From: JAFGMC01 sp963540515
GTDB lineage: Bacteria; Pseudomonadota; Alphaproteobacteria; Rs-D84
NCBI GenBank assembly: GCA_963540515.1
Contig: CAUTNA010000002.1
Location: forward strand, 1-64,000
Direction: 5' to 3'
DNA: 64,000 nucleotides
Shown here: positions 26,637 through 35,351 of the stretch, in pieces
Position numbering within the stretch: the first letter of the stretch is position 1
Layout: each line of letters starts with the position of its first letter
Position numbers and translations under genes: made by a program
The notes under the pieces: generated by a model
The model's input: only the letters and a program-made list of their open reading frames with translations
Databases searched by the model: none
What the model was told of the DNA's origin: nothing

Positions 26637-27260
26637 ATGGAAAATGAGATATATAACAAAATAAAAGCACTTGCTGATAAATATTTAAAAGAATTAAATA
26701 AGAAAATAAAAGAACGATTGGTAGAAATGCAAAAAGATGATACATCGTATTATTTAATTTATAGAGTATTAGGTATATCAGATAAAGAAGGTAAACTAAT
26801 AGACGAATATCAAAACAAAGGTCGTTTTTTATATAAATATGCAGGCTCTTTTTTAGAAGAAGCAGCAATTTTATGTTTCAAATATAAGTTTACATCTGCT
26901 AAGAAGGTAAAAATAGAAAACAAATTAGGGACTCGTCCAAAACAATTTGAAATTGATTTGTTATCTGAATTAAAAGCTCATGAAATAAAATGGAGAGATG
27001 CAACTACTGACGGAGATCATATAACGAAAGAACACACACGAGTCAAAGCAATCAAAAATGCTGGATACACACCTGTAAGAGTTATGTTTTATTATCCACA
27101 AAGAGAACAAGCACAAAAAATACAACAAACATTAGAAACTTTATACAAAGGTGTTGATGGGGAATATTATTATGGGGATAGTGCATGGAAATACATTGAA
27201 GAATATACAGGTGTAAATTTGCTAAATATATTAGAAAATATAGCAGAGAGTCGAAAATAA
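26637..27260 (+). CDS. ApaLI-like type II restriction endonuclease
   Basis: A 207-residue protein that resembles the ApaLI-like endonuclease family, whose founding enzyme cuts GTGCAC. The diagnostic stretch is EIKWRDATTDGDHITKEHTR (about 116-135) followed by YTPVRVMFYYPQREQA. A PD-(D/E)xK-type active site can be placed at Asp107 and Glu116-x-Lys118. Length fits the family. The gene has a strong AAGGAAGG binding site and is followed one base later by the methyltransferase, so the pair is co-transcribed. Cleavage specificity is inferred from similarity only, and no controller gene is present. Confidence 0.78.
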   Translation: MENEIYNKIKALADKYLKELNKKIKERLVEMQKDDTSYYLIYRVLGISDKEGKLIDEYQNKGRFLYKYAGSFLEEAAILCFKYKFTSAKKVKIENKLGTRPKQFEIDLLSELKAHEIKWRDATTDGDHITKEHTRVKAIKNAGYTPVRVMFYYPQREQAQKIQQTLETLYKGVDGEYYYGDSAWKYIEEYTGVNLLNILENIAESRK

Positions 27261-27261
27261 T

Positions 27262-28416
27262 ATGTTGTATTGTGATGATTGTTTAAATGTTTTAAATGGT
27301 ATGTCAAATGAAACTATCGATATGGTTTATATTGACCCACCTTTTTTTACACAAACCACACAAAAATTAAGCGATTCAAAAGGTAAAACTTATGAATTTG
27401 AAGACAGGTGGAATTCCCAAAATGAATATTTACAATATATTAAGATTCGTTTAATTGAATTAAAGCGAGTTCTTAAAAATACAGGAAGTTTGTTCCTGCA
27501 TTGTGATACTTCGGCTTCTTGGAGTTTAAAATTATTATTAGACGAAATTTTTGGTGAAGAAAATTTTAGAAATGAAATAATATGGTGTTATAAAAGATGG
27601 TCTAATTCTCAAAAAAGGTTATTACCTAACCACCAAACAATTTTCTTCTATTCCAAAACAAAAAAATATAAATTTAATACCATATTTGGTGAGTATTCTC
27701 CAACAACTAATATAGACCAAATTTTACAATCCAGAGAACGAGTTAATGGAAAAGTACGATATAAAAAAGATTCAGAAGGACATGTAATATATGGTATAAA
27801 TAAATTAGGCGTACCATTATCAGATGTTTGGGAAATACCTTTTCTTAACCCTAAAGCAAAAGAAAGAACAGGGTATCCAACTCAAAAACCGATGGAGTTA
27901 CTTGATAGAATTATAAAAATTAGTACTAATGAAGGTGATACTGTTCTTGATGCTTTTTGTGGTAGTGGAACTACTTTAGTTAGTGCAAAATTATTAGGTA
28001 GAAAATACATTGGGATAGACAAGAATAAAGAAGCTATCAAATTATCTGAAAAAAGATTAAATACACCAGTAAAAACCGAATCTATTCTTCTAAAAAAAGG
28101 TAAAAGCTCATATAAAACAAAAACCGATAAAGATATTGCTATATTAAATCAATTTGATTGCAATATTGTTCAAAGAAACAAAGGTATGGATGCTATATTA
28201 AAAAAGTTATATGATGGACAACCTGTTGCCATAAAAATTCAAAGGGAACCTTTTACGGAATCTGTAAAATTACTAAGTGAAGTATCAAAAAAGAAAAATT
28301 GTAAATTTTCTATCTTAATAAGCGAGGAATTAGGAGAAGTACCAAATAATATAATTTTATTAAATCCTTGTGATACCTTGTTTCAACATAAAATCAAAGA
28401 CTTTTTAAGTATATAA
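27262..28416 (+). CDS. Beta-class DNA methyltransferase (amino-methyltransferase)
   Basis: A 384-residue modification enzyme. The catalytic motif IV DPPF is at 25-28 and the AdoMet-binding motif I DAFCGSGTT at about 230-238; this order (IV before I) is that of the beta group of exocyclic amino-methyltransferases. DPPF is more usual for N6-adenine than N4-cytosine methylation. YPTQKPMELLDRII just before motif I matches motif X of beta-class enzymes. A C-terminal extension of about 120 residues after motif I is not recognised. It is paired one base after the restriction gene, so it presumably protects the same site. Confidence 0.85.
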   Translation: MLYCDDCLNVLNGMSNETIDMVYIDPPFFTQTTQKLSDSKGKTYEFEDRWNSQNEYLQYIKIRLIELKRVLKNTGSLFLHCDTSASWSLKLLLDEIFGEENFRNEIIWCYKRWSNSQKRLLPNHQTIFFYSKTKKYKFNTIFGEYSPTTNIDQILQSRERVNGKVRYKKDSEGHVIYGINKLGVPLSDVWEIPFLNPKAKERTGYPTQKPMELLDRIIKISTNEGDTVLDAFCGSGTTLVSAKLLGRKYIGIDKNKEAIKLSEKRLNTPVKTESILLKKGKSSYKTKTDKDIAILNQFDCNIVQRNKGMDAILKKLYDGQPVAIKIQREPFTESVKLLSEVSKKKNCKFSILISEELGEVPNNIILLNPCDTLFQHKIKDFLSI

Positions 28417-28423
28417 CATTATA

Positions 28424-29435
28424 TTAGAAAGCTACTTTGTATTTCAAAGAATATAAAGTTGTTGGGCACAACATGACTAATAACTTTTCAAATATATTTA
28501 TTCCTTGTCTTAATGCTTTTACATAATTTACATAATTATCAAGATATTTTGTTGCCACACCTTTAAAATTATGATTTATCAATCCTTTCATACTGGTGTG
28601 TATATTATCTATTCTACCTAAATTATATGTTTTAGATTTTGATAAACCTGTCATAAATCTTCTATGTTTTACATTTTCTATCAAAATATACAATTGTTCA
28701 CCATCTGTAACCAATGTTGAATCTTGTTCTATTTTATCTTGTAAATTATTTACAACCCATTCAGGTTGAACTTTACCATAATCTACTGCTTTACCATATA
28801 TGTTATTGGTTCTATTTGTTGCAGTTAAAACACAAATTAAATCTTTTGATAATCCACGTTTATGTTTTTGCTGTTTGTATTCTTCTTCTGTACAACCATA
28901 AACAGACATAATTTGTATTTTATTCAATTTACTTTTACCAGATTTAAGGGCTGTTCTAGTCAAATTTCATTACCTTTCTGACTCTCTAAAATATGTTTCA
29001 TCTGCTTCAACAATACCTGATAATTTCTCTTGTTTAATTGAAGTTAACGCATTTAATATCTTATGCCTCCACAAGAAAGCAGTTTTTAAATTGATTTCCA
29101 TTTCTTTGGAAATTTCTCTTAATGATAACTTTTTACCTATTAAATCAATATATTTCACCACATTCTTAACGGTTTCTTTGTGTTTGCAAATATTGTGTGC
29201 TTGTTTGTTTTTACAATGCTTACAATAAAACCTTCTGAGATTTACCATTATTTTTACCATATTTGTATATTTGATTAGAACCACAATGTGGACACACTGA
29301 ATTGTTTATACCAGATTCAAGCAATTTAATACTGGCTTTTGATTGCTGGGCTTCTGCCAACAATCTCATAGCCAATGCTTCTTTATCTTCTTCAGATAAT
29401 ATCTTTAATAAATTTTCTACTAATTCCATATTCAT
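28424..29435 (-). pseudogene. IS1595-type transposase, frameshifted
   Basis: Three overlapping minus-strand fragments together make one ISXO2/IS1595 transposase: an N-terminal zinc-finger part (CPHCGSN then FYCKHC), a helix-turn-helix (SLREISKEMEINLKTAFLWRHKI), the DDE start (IVEADETYF), then a C-terminal catalytic part (KRGLSKDLICVLTATNR, LVTDGEQ). The first join is at about 29235-29245, where one extra A within a CAGAAGG context shifts GKSQ-RFYC out of frame. The second join is at about 28967-28975, after FRESER. So the gene is not translatable as one chain unless by frameshifting. The acidic residues E/D-DE pattern is still present. It starts with ATG at 29435. Confidence 0.8.
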
Positions 29436-29450
29436 AGCTTATAAACCTTT

Positions 29451-29467
29451 TTATGGAACAGAGTGTT
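29451..29467 (-). repeat. Right terminal inverted repeat
   Basis: Seventeen bases exactly complementary to the left end, immediately upstream of the transposase start on its own strand. Confidence 0.85.
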
Positions 29468-29480
29468 ATAAAATAACAGT

Positions 29481-29509
29481 TTGTTATAATTTGTTATAAT
29501 ATCTTGACA
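29481..29509 (+). promoter_or_regulatory. Tandem TTGTTATAAT and TTGACA upstream of acpP
   Basis: The 10-mer TTGTTATAAT occurs twice head to tail (29481-29490, 29491-29500), each containing a consensus TATAAT. TTGACA follows at 29504-29509 but its partner -10 is only TAGTTT at 29527-29532. Since these lie just outside the mobile element and 76 bases before acpP, the acpP promoter is probably here, with more than one possible start. Confidence 0.4.
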
Positions 29510-29585
29510 CTAACTATATTAAATGCTAGTTTTTACTGAGATTGTCTGAAAAGACTAAGAGTTTAATTTAAACAAAGGAAAAAAA

Positions 29586-29822
29586 ATGACAACTTTTGAA
29601 CAAGTAAAAAAAATAGTTGTAGAAAAGCTTGGTGTTGATGAATCTAAGGTTACAGAATCTGCTGCTTTTGTTAACGACTTAGGTGCTGATTCTTTAGATG
29701 TTGTAGAATTTATTATGGAAGTTGAGAAAGAATACAATATCACAATTCCTGATGAAGATGCTGGAAAACTTGCAACTGTTGGGGATGCTGTAAAATATAT
29801 TGATTCTCATAAAAAAGCTTAA
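29586..29822 (+). CDS. acpP: Acyl carrier protein
   Basis: AcpP carries acyl chains on a 4'-phosphopantetheine arm during fatty-acid synthesis. The 78-residue acidic protein has the attachment site GADSLD with the serine at about 37, followed by VVEFIMEVEKEYNI. AAAGGAAAA precedes the ATG. It is followed by its own terminator and then fabF, the usual order in Alphaproteobacteria. Confidence 0.96.
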   Translation: MTTFEQVKKIVVEKLGVDESKVTESAAFVNDLGADSLDVVEFIMEVEKEYNITIPDEDAGKLATVGDAVKYIDSHKKA

Positions 29823-29846
29823 TGTTTGTTAAAAGTATAGTTTTTT

Positions 29847-29870
29847 AATCCGCTTAATGCGGATTTTTTT
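29847..29870 (+). terminator. Rho-independent terminator after acpP
   Basis: AATCCGC (29847-29853) pairs with GCGGATT (29859-29865) around TTAAT and runs into T tract. It lies between acpP and fabF and may let acpP be made in excess over fabF. Confidence 0.85.
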
Positions 29871-29933
29871 ATTGGTAGAAATAAAAAACTTATGCTAATC
29901 TTAAGCCTATATTTATAAAGGAAATGTTTTTTT

Positions 29934-31184
29934 ATGAAAAGAGTTGTTATAACTGGTATGGGAATTGTTTCTCCGGTTGGTTGTGGCATTAAAAATGCTT
30001 GGAAAAATATATTAGATGGAAAATCTGGTATAAAAAAAGTTGATATGTTTGATGTATCTGATTTAGCTTCTCAAATTGCTGGTTTTCCAAAACATGGAAC
30101 AGAAGAAGGTGAATACAATCCAGATTTATTTGTTGATGCACGAGAACAAAGGAAAATGGATAAAGCTATTTTATATGGTGTTGTTGCAGCAGATATGGCT
30201 GTTAAAGATGCAAAACTTGATAATTTTAATGGTGATAAAGAACGTATTGGTGTTTCAATTGGTGGTGGAATAGGTGGACTTTCAACAATTTATGATAACT
30301 GTATGGAAATGTGTGAGAGTGGATCAAGAAGAATAAGCCCATTTTTTATACCAAAGTGTATAATAAATATGACAGCAGGTCATGTATCTATAAGGTATGG
30401 TTTTAAAGGTCCAAATATTTCTATTGTAACTGCTTGTGCAACAGGAACTCATTCAATAGGTGAGGGTGTTCGTCTTATTCAGCATGGTGACGCTGATATT
30501 ATGGTTTGTGGTGGTTCTGAGGGTGCTGTATGTAGAATTGGTATGGCTGGATTTTCTGCTATGAAAGCATTAAGTACAAGAAATGATGAACCTGAAAAAG
30601 CATCTCGTCCTTGGGATAAGTCAAGAGATGGTTTTGTAATTGCAGAAGGTGCTGGAGTTGTAATTTTGGAAGAATATGAACATGCAAAAGCACGTGGTGC
30701 AAAAATATATGCTGAAGTTTGTGGTTATGGTATGTCTGGAGATGCTTATCATATGACGGCACCAGCAGAAGGTGGTGAAGGTGGTAAAAGATCTATGCTT
30801 GCAGCACTTAAAGATGCAGATTTAAAAGCAGAGGATGTTGATTATATAAATGCACATGGAACATCTACTGGACTTGGAGATATTGGAGAACTTTCTGCTG
30901 TAAAATCTTTATTTACAGATACTTCAAAAATTTGTATGTCCTCAACAAAATCTATGACAGGTCATTTATTAGGGGCAGCAGGAGCTGTTGAGACTATTTT
31001 TGGAGCTTTATCAATTCGTGATGGAATTGTTCCTCCTACAATAAATTTAGAAGAACCAGAAGATTTAGTTGGGGATTTTAATTTAGTTGCAAACAAAGCA
31101 CAAAAGAAAGATGTAAATGTTGTTATAAGTAATTCTTTTGGTTTTGGTGGAACTAATGCAACTCTCATTCTAAAGAAAATTTAA
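29934..31184 (+). CDS. fabF: 3-oxoacyl-[acyl-carrier-protein] synthase II
   Basis: FabF condenses acyl-ACP with malonyl-ACP in chain elongation. The catalytic triad is visible: Cys in VTACATGTH (about 165), His in NAHGTSTGLGD, and His in SMTGHLLGAAG. The glycine-rich end FGFGGTNATLILKKI is typical. The 416-residue length is normal. AAAGGAAAT lies upstream of the ATG at 29934. The stop codon is two bases before tRNA-Pro. It is close to acpP and to mltG, a conserved neighbourhood. Confidence 0.96.
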   Translation: MKRVVITGMGIVSPVGCGIKNAWKNILDGKSGIKKVDMFDVSDLASQIAGFPKHGTEEGEYNPDLFVDAREQRKMDKAILYGVVAADMAVKDAKLDNFNGDKERIGVSIGGGIGGLSTIYDNCMEMCESGSRRISPFFIPKCIINMTAGHVSIRYGFKGPNISIVTACATGTHSIGEGVRLIQHGDADIMVCGGSEGAVCRIGMAGFSAMKALSTRNDEPEKASRPWDKSRDGFVIAEGAGVVILEEYEHAKARGAKIYAEVCGYGMSGDAYHMTAPAEGGEGGKRSMLAALKDADLKAEDVDYINAHGTSTGLGDIGELSAVKSLFTDTSKICMSSTKSMTGHLLGAAGAVETIFGALSIRDGIVPPTINLEEPEDLVGDFNLVANKAQKKDVNVVISNSFGFGGTNATLILKKI

Positions 31185-31186
31185 TT

Positions 31187-31263
31187 CGGAGTGTAGCTCA
31201 GTCTGGTAGAGTGCTACGTTCGGGACGTAGATGTCGCTGGTTCAAGTCCAGTCACTCCGACCA
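31187..31263 (+). tRNA. tRNA-Pro (CGG anticodon)
   Basis: Cloverleaf with a 7-bp acceptor (CGGAGTG/CACTCCG), anticodon loop TTCGGGA with CGG, T loop TTCAAGT and encoded CCA. C1 pairs with G72, as in bacterial tRNA-Pro. It begins 2 bases after the fabF stop and is probably processed from the fabF transcript. Confidence 0.93.
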
Positions 31264-31297
31264 GATGATTTTATAAAAAGAATTAATAAAAAGATAT

Positions 31298-32011
31298 TTA
31301 TTCAAAAATTCTATGCTTTCCAATCATATCTTTAATATTTTTTATATGACTATTTACTATATTTTCATCATTTCCATTTAAAACAGCTTTTTTTAATAAA
31401 TTTATTATTTTTCTTTTATCTTTATAATTCGCAGGTTTATTTTCTTCTGTAATTTCATTAATTACATCAATTATTCGTTTAGGTTTTATAATATATGTCC
31501 CATCTGGTATAAAACTTATATCAACTAAAAAAGAATCTCCATCAAATACTATAACAGAATAAAAATTTACATTTTCTTTAAGATATTTTCTGAGTTCAAA
31601 AATATGATTATTGTTTTGAATTATTGGGTTATAAAATCTATATTTTTCCCTTCCGTATGAAAGGACTTGTGTCCATTTATTTTGTTTTCCATTACCATAA
31701 ATCCAACCACTGTAATCTTTAACTTCAAATACAATAATTCCAACTTTTGTAGCAACTAATAAATCAATTTGACAAAACTTACCATTTGATTTTTGTATGT
31801 ATAGATCATGAAAAATTGCTTTTGGTGAAATTCCTGCTTTTAGAAGTTTAGTTATTAAATTGTGTTCAGCTATATTTCCTCTATCTAAATTTGTTACAGA
31901 ATATAATAATTTAATATTATTTTTTCTATATTTAGTTTTAATGTAAAAACACAATATTATAAAGGTAAAAAAAGAAAATATTAAAAATAATAAAATAGTT
32001 TTATTATTCAT
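31298..32011 (-). CDS. NERD-domain protein with N-terminal membrane anchor
   Basis: A 237-residue protein with one N-terminal hydrophobic helix (about 5-24) followed by a nuclease-related NERD domain. The domain markers are NLITKLLKAGI, CQIDLLVATKVGIIVFEVKDYSGWIYG with the acid/lysine pattern (D, E-x-K) of PD-(D/E)xK-like folds, and NPIIQNNNHIFELRKYL. NERD proteins are predicted DNA-processing enzymes but the activity is usually untested. It is read leftward behind a second hypothetical gene 32 bases upstream; the two probably form a unit. Confidence 0.78.
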   Translation of the reverse strand: MNNKTILLFLIFSFFTFIILCFYIKTKYRKNNIKLLYSVTNLDRGNIAEHNLITKLLKAGISPKAIFHDLYIQKSNGKFCQIDLLVATKVGIIVFEVKDYSGWIYGNGKQNKWTQVLSYGREKYRFYNPIIQNNNHIFELRKYLKENVNFYSVIVFDGDSFLVDISFIPDGTYIIKPKRIIDVINEITEENKPANYKDKRKIINLLKKAVLNGNDENIVNSHIKNIKDMIGKHRIFE

Positions 32012-32043
32012 AAAATAATAATATTTTTATATATTAATTTTAT

Positions 32044-32538
32044 TTATTTTTGTTTTTCTTTATCTTTTAATTTTCTTATAAAGGAAAATAGTATAAATTT
32101 TTTCCCAATTTTATCTTTTTTTATTTTTTCTATTAAATTATTTAGTCTGTTATCAACAGTCAGTATATATTTGAAGTATTTTAATCCATTTTTATATTTG
32201 AATGCTAATATTTTACCGTAATCATTACTATCAGCAGATTTTATTTCTTGGTATATACTTTTTAAAGTATTTAAAATTATAAGTATATGTTTAAATTCTT
32301 TTTTAAGATTATGTCTATGACAATAATCTTTTATATATTTTTCTGATAAGTCGTTATTTTTAAATTCCTCAATAGAAGATAATTTTATTTCAAATTCTGT
32401 AATAAAATGATTAAATTCTATTAATATTTTTTTATAACCAACAGGAAAACTAATATTATTTTTATATTGTCTAAAATCTTCATCTAAGTGTTTTTTTAGC
32501 ATTTCTAATAAATTATCTATAATTTCATCTTTTTCCAT
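32044..32538 (-). CDS. Hypothetical helical protein
   Basis: A 164-residue, highly charged and mostly helical protein with no recognised family, no signal peptide and no membrane segment. Short segments such as IIDNLLEMLKKHLDED and LNNLIEKIKKDKIGK look like amphipathic or coiled-coil helices. A single CHRHN motif is present. It lies directly upstream of the NERD gene on the same strand, suggesting a shared job, perhaps as partner of the nuclease-like protein; that is inference. Confidence 0.6.
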   Translation of the reverse strand: MEKDEIIDNLLEMLKKHLDEDFRQYKNNISFPVGYKKILIEFNHFITEFEIKLSSIEEFKNNDLSEKYIKDYCHRHNLKKEFKHILIILNTLKSIYQEIKSADSNDYGKILAFKYKNGLKYFKYILTVDNRLNNLIEKIKKDKIGKKFILFSFIRKLKDKEKQK

Positions 32539-32662
32539 TTTTTACCCTTTGAAATATAACTCTTAACCCGGCATTATAGACTAATTTTATTTAAGTATCA
32601 ATTTTTATTGAGATATTTATATTTTTATATTAGAGTGTAAATCCTAATTAAAATGAAGTTTT

Positions 32663-33730
32663 ATGAAGAAAAAAAATAAGAAAAAAACAAATAAAAAAAA
32701 TTCGATTTTTGAACAAATAAAGACATTTTATTCAAAGTATTTGGCATACTTATATTTGTTAATATTTTTTATTATATTGTTTTTTGTATATTTCATCTTC
32801 TTTAAATCAAATATTAAAGAAAATACAATTTTTGAAGTAGAAAAGGGTGGTTCAATATCATCAGTTGCAAAATCATTAAAAGAAAAGAATTTGATTTATT
32901 CTGAAAAAATATTTAAGGCTTTTGTTTATTTATTCGGAAATTCTATAAAAAGTGGATTTTATGAATTACAAAAGGGTTACAGTATACCACATATATCAAA
33001 AATTCTCTCTAACGGCTCTATTTCAACTGTATCTATTACATTTCCAGAAGGAATAACTATAAAACAAGCTAAAAATATTTTACTTAATAACGAAAATTTA
33101 AAGGGAAATCTAAGCTGTAGTGAAGAAAATAGTGATATTTGTAATTTACAAGATGGGGATATATTTCCTGATACTTATAAAGTACCAATCGGTGAATCAA
33201 AGATTCTGGTTTTATCTATGGCAAAAAAGAAAATGGATGATATTTATAATTCTCTTCAAAATTCTAATTATAAATTACCTCGTCCTTTAAAATCCTTAAA
33301 AGAAGTTATAATTTTAGCTTCCATAGTTCAAAAAGAAACTCCGATAAAAAAAGAAATGCCAATAGTCGCAAGTGTATATTTAAATAGACTAAAAAAAAGA
33401 ATGAAACTTCAAGCTGACCCTACTGTAGTTTATCATTTGACTGATAAACTTGGAAATATGGAAGGAAAACCACTTTTTTTAGGACATCTTAAAATAAGAA
33501 ATCCTTATAATACATATGTTTTTTATGGTTTACCACCAACTCCAATAGCAAATGTTGGAAAAGATGCTATAAAAGCTGTGTTAAATCCAGCGGATACAAG
33601 TTATTTATTTTTTGTAGCTGATGGTAATGGTGGACATAAGTTTGCACATACTTATTTAGAACATAAAAAAAATCAAAATGTTTGGAGAGAAATAAAAAGA
33701 ATAAAAAACTCTGAAAATAAAAATAAATAA
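32663..33730 (+). CDS. mltG: Endolytic murein transglycosylase
   Basis: MltG cleaves nascent glycan strands and sets their length. The 355-residue protein has a Lys/Asn-rich cytoplasmic N-terminus, one membrane helix (about 33-50), a LysM-like region, and the YceG catalytic domain with the catalytic Glu in IVQKETPIKKEMPIVASVYL and the motif MKLQADPTVVYHLT, then LPPTPIANVG. It follows acpP-fabF in the order typical of Alphaproteobacteria, although two leftward genes and a tRNA are inserted here. Confidence 0.93.
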   Translation: MKKKNKKKTNKKNSIFEQIKTFYSKYLAYLYLLIFFIILFFVYFIFFKSNIKENTIFEVEKGGSISSVAKSLKEKNLIYSEKIFKAFVYLFGNSIKSGFYELQKGYSIPHISKILSNGSISTVSITFPEGITIKQAKNILLNNENLKGNLSCSEENSDICNLQDGDIFPDTYKVPIGESKILVLSMAKKKMDDIYNSLQNSNYKLPRPLKSLKEVIILASIVQKETPIKKEMPIVASVYLNRLKKRMKLQADPTVVYHLTDKLGNMEGKPLFLGHLKIRNPYNTYVFYGLPPTPIANVGKDAIKAVLNPADTSYLFFVADGNGGHKFAHTYLEHKKNQNVWREIKRIKNSENKNK

Positions 33731-33838
33731 TTAAGTTTAAATTTATTTTACTTGAGAAGTTTTATTTTTATAACTAGAGTATAGCCAATTGTTTATATTG
33801 TTATAAACAATTTAATTAAATAAAAAAAGGAACTAAAT

Positions 33839-34675
33839 ATGATGAAATCTATTTTATCAATTCTAGGTGTTATTATTTTTGGCACATCTGTTGCAAATGC
33901 TGGTGTGTTTGATATTAATTATCATGTAAAAAAGAAACAAGTTAATACAAAATTTGGTGTTGCTTTTAAAACAGGTTATAATGGTCTTGGTGGTAGTAAA
34001 GCAGATCGTAAAGAAATATTAGCTGGTGATTTTTATCATTTACCTGCTGAAATAGAATTTGGTTTTTCTGATAGAATACAGGGAATAGCAAAATTTGATG
34101 ATTCTTTCAGAGATACTCGTGCTAGTGAAGCTAATAGTAATTATTCAACTCCTGAGTTAGGATTCAATTTTTGGCTTATGAAATCTCAAAAATTTAACAT
34201 TGATGCAATAACAACATATTCAATTGCTCTAACAAAAGAACAAACTTCTCCTAAAAAACGTATTGGACATAATTCTTTTCAAGGTGGATTACGTGCTTAT
34301 GGAGCATTAAATAACTTCCAATATGGTGTTAAGTTAATAGGTCAATATGTTTTTGCTAATCCTAAAGATTTTGGTACTTTTAATGAGGATGGTAATTTTG
34401 TAAATATGGATTTATTGCTTGAAGGTATGTTTTACATGAATTCAAAAGCTGCTATAAAATTAGAATTTGATTATAAATTATTGTATATCTTTGAAAAAGC
34501 TAATCAATATGCAAAAGATTTAAGTATTGGTTATGTTTACAATTTCTCAAAAGATACCTCTCTTCAACCTTATGTTGGTTATAGATTTAAAAGTATAACA
34601 GCTACAGATGGTGGTTCAGGTGAATTACCTGATAATCAATGGAAACTTGGAATTAAGGCAAGTGCACAATTCTAA
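33839..34675 (+). CDS. Outer-membrane beta-barrel-like protein
   Basis: A 278-residue protein with a signal peptide (cleavage near ANA, residue 21) and a mature part made of alternating polar/hydrophobic beta strands with short turns. It ends IKASAQF, with the terminal aromatic residue that the BAM complex recognises. No family is identified; it may be a small porin or surface barrel of about 10-12 strands. Transcribed alone with AAGGA before the ATG and a strong terminator after. Codon use is cleaner than nearby hypotheticals, suggesting high expression. Confidence 0.7.
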   Translation: MMKSILSILGVIIFGTSVANAGVFDINYHVKKKQVNTKFGVAFKTGYNGLGGSKADRKEILAGDFYHLPAEIEFGFSDRIQGIAKFDDSFRDTRASEANSNYSTPELGFNFWLMKSQKFNIDAITTYSIALTKEQTSPKKRIGHNSFQGGLRAYGALNNFQYGVKLIGQYVFANPKDFGTFNEDGNFVNMDLLLEGMFYMNSKAAIKLEFDYKLLYIFEKANQYAKDLSIGYVYNFSKDTSLQPYVGYRFKSITATDGGSGELPDNQWKLGIKASAQF

Positions 34676-34694
34676 TGAGGTTATTTGATTTTAG

Positions 34695-34719
34695 AAAAGC
34701 CCGATAATTCGGGCTTTTT
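34695..34719 (+). terminator. Rho-independent terminator
   Basis: A strong 10-bp stem (34695-34704 with 34709-34718, core GCCCGA/TCGGGC), 4-base loop and T5 end. It terminates the beta-barrel gene and insulates it from the str operon. Confidence 0.9.
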
Positions 34720-34754
34720 GTTTGTTTTATTTTACATTAGACAATTATTTTATC

Positions 34755-34783
34755 TTGACAATAAACTTGACTAATATTATATT
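34755..34783 (+). promoter_or_regulatory. Predicted promoter of the rpsL operon
   Basis: TTGACA at 34755-34760 and TATATT at 34778-34783 are separated by exactly 17 bases, an almost perfect housekeeping promoter. It leaves a 5' leader of about 128 bases before rpsL, which may hold regulation by S7 or other ribosomal proteins; no clear structure was identified in it. Confidence 0.75.
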
Positions 34784-34917
34784 TAACTTGCTTTTTATCT
34801 ATTTTAAAAAGTGAGTTTAATTGAAAAATTATCATTTAATTGGCTTTTTAGTTGATTAGTTTGTCTATTATAAAGCTTTTTTGAATGTATTTTGTTAAGA
34901 AATAAAAGAGATTTTTG

Positions 34918-35292
34918 ATGCCAACGATTAACCAGTTAATTCGTAAACCAAGAAAAAAAGTTGTTTATAAAAGTTCTGCACCTGATATGAACGAATCACC
35001 ACAAAAACGTGGTGTTTGTACTCGTGTTTATACAACAACACCAAAAAAACCTAACTCTGCTCAACGTAAAGTTGCTCGTGTGAAACTGGCAAATGGTAAT
35101 GAAGTAACCGCGTATATTCCTGGTGAAGGTCATAATTTACAAGAACATAGTGTTGTTATGATCCGTGGTGGTCGTGTTAAAGACTTACCTGGTGTTAAGT
35201 ATCATATTATTCGTGGTGTTTTAGATACTAAAGGTGTAGATAGTAGAAAACAAGGACGTTCATTGTATGGAGCTAAATTAAAGAAAGCTTAA
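34918..35292 (+). CDS. rpsL: 30S ribosomal protein S12
   Basis: S12 lies in the decoding centre of the 30S subunit and is the target of streptomycin-resistance mutations. The 124-residue protein starts MPTINQLIRK and carries TTTPKKPNSAQRKVARVKL with the two critical lysines unmutated. The ATG at 34918 is preferred over a TTG one codon upstream. First gene of rpsL-rpsG-fusA-tuf, read from the promoter at 34755. Confidence 0.97.
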   Translation: MPTINQLIRKPRKKVVYKSSAPDMNESPQKRGVCTRVYTTTPKKPNSAQRKVARVKLANGNEVTAYIPGEGHNLQEHSVVMIRGGRVKDLPGVKYHIIRGVLDTKGVDSRKQGRSLYGAKLKKA

Positions 35293-35351
35293 TATAATGG
35301 AAGAGTAATCTGCTTGATTAGTAGGTGAAGAACAAAAAAAGGATTAATTTT

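Larger units (their letters stand above)
26520..29467. mobile_element. IS1595-type element carrying an ApaLI-like restriction-modification pair
   Basis: A 2948-bp unit bounded by 17-bp perfect inverted repeats (26520-26536 and 29451-29467, AACACTCTGTTCC core). From left to right it holds a restriction endonuclease gene, a DNA methyltransferase gene (both plus strand), and a broken IS1595-type transposase gene on the minus strand. TATAAA lies directly outside the core repeat on both sides (26515-26520 and 29467-29472), which could be a 6-base target duplication, though IS1595 elements usually make 8 bases and the flanks are AT-rich. The preceding gene's TAA stop lies outside the element and was not created by the insertion. 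The element lies between the recombinase-like gene and acpP. Confidence 0.8.
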
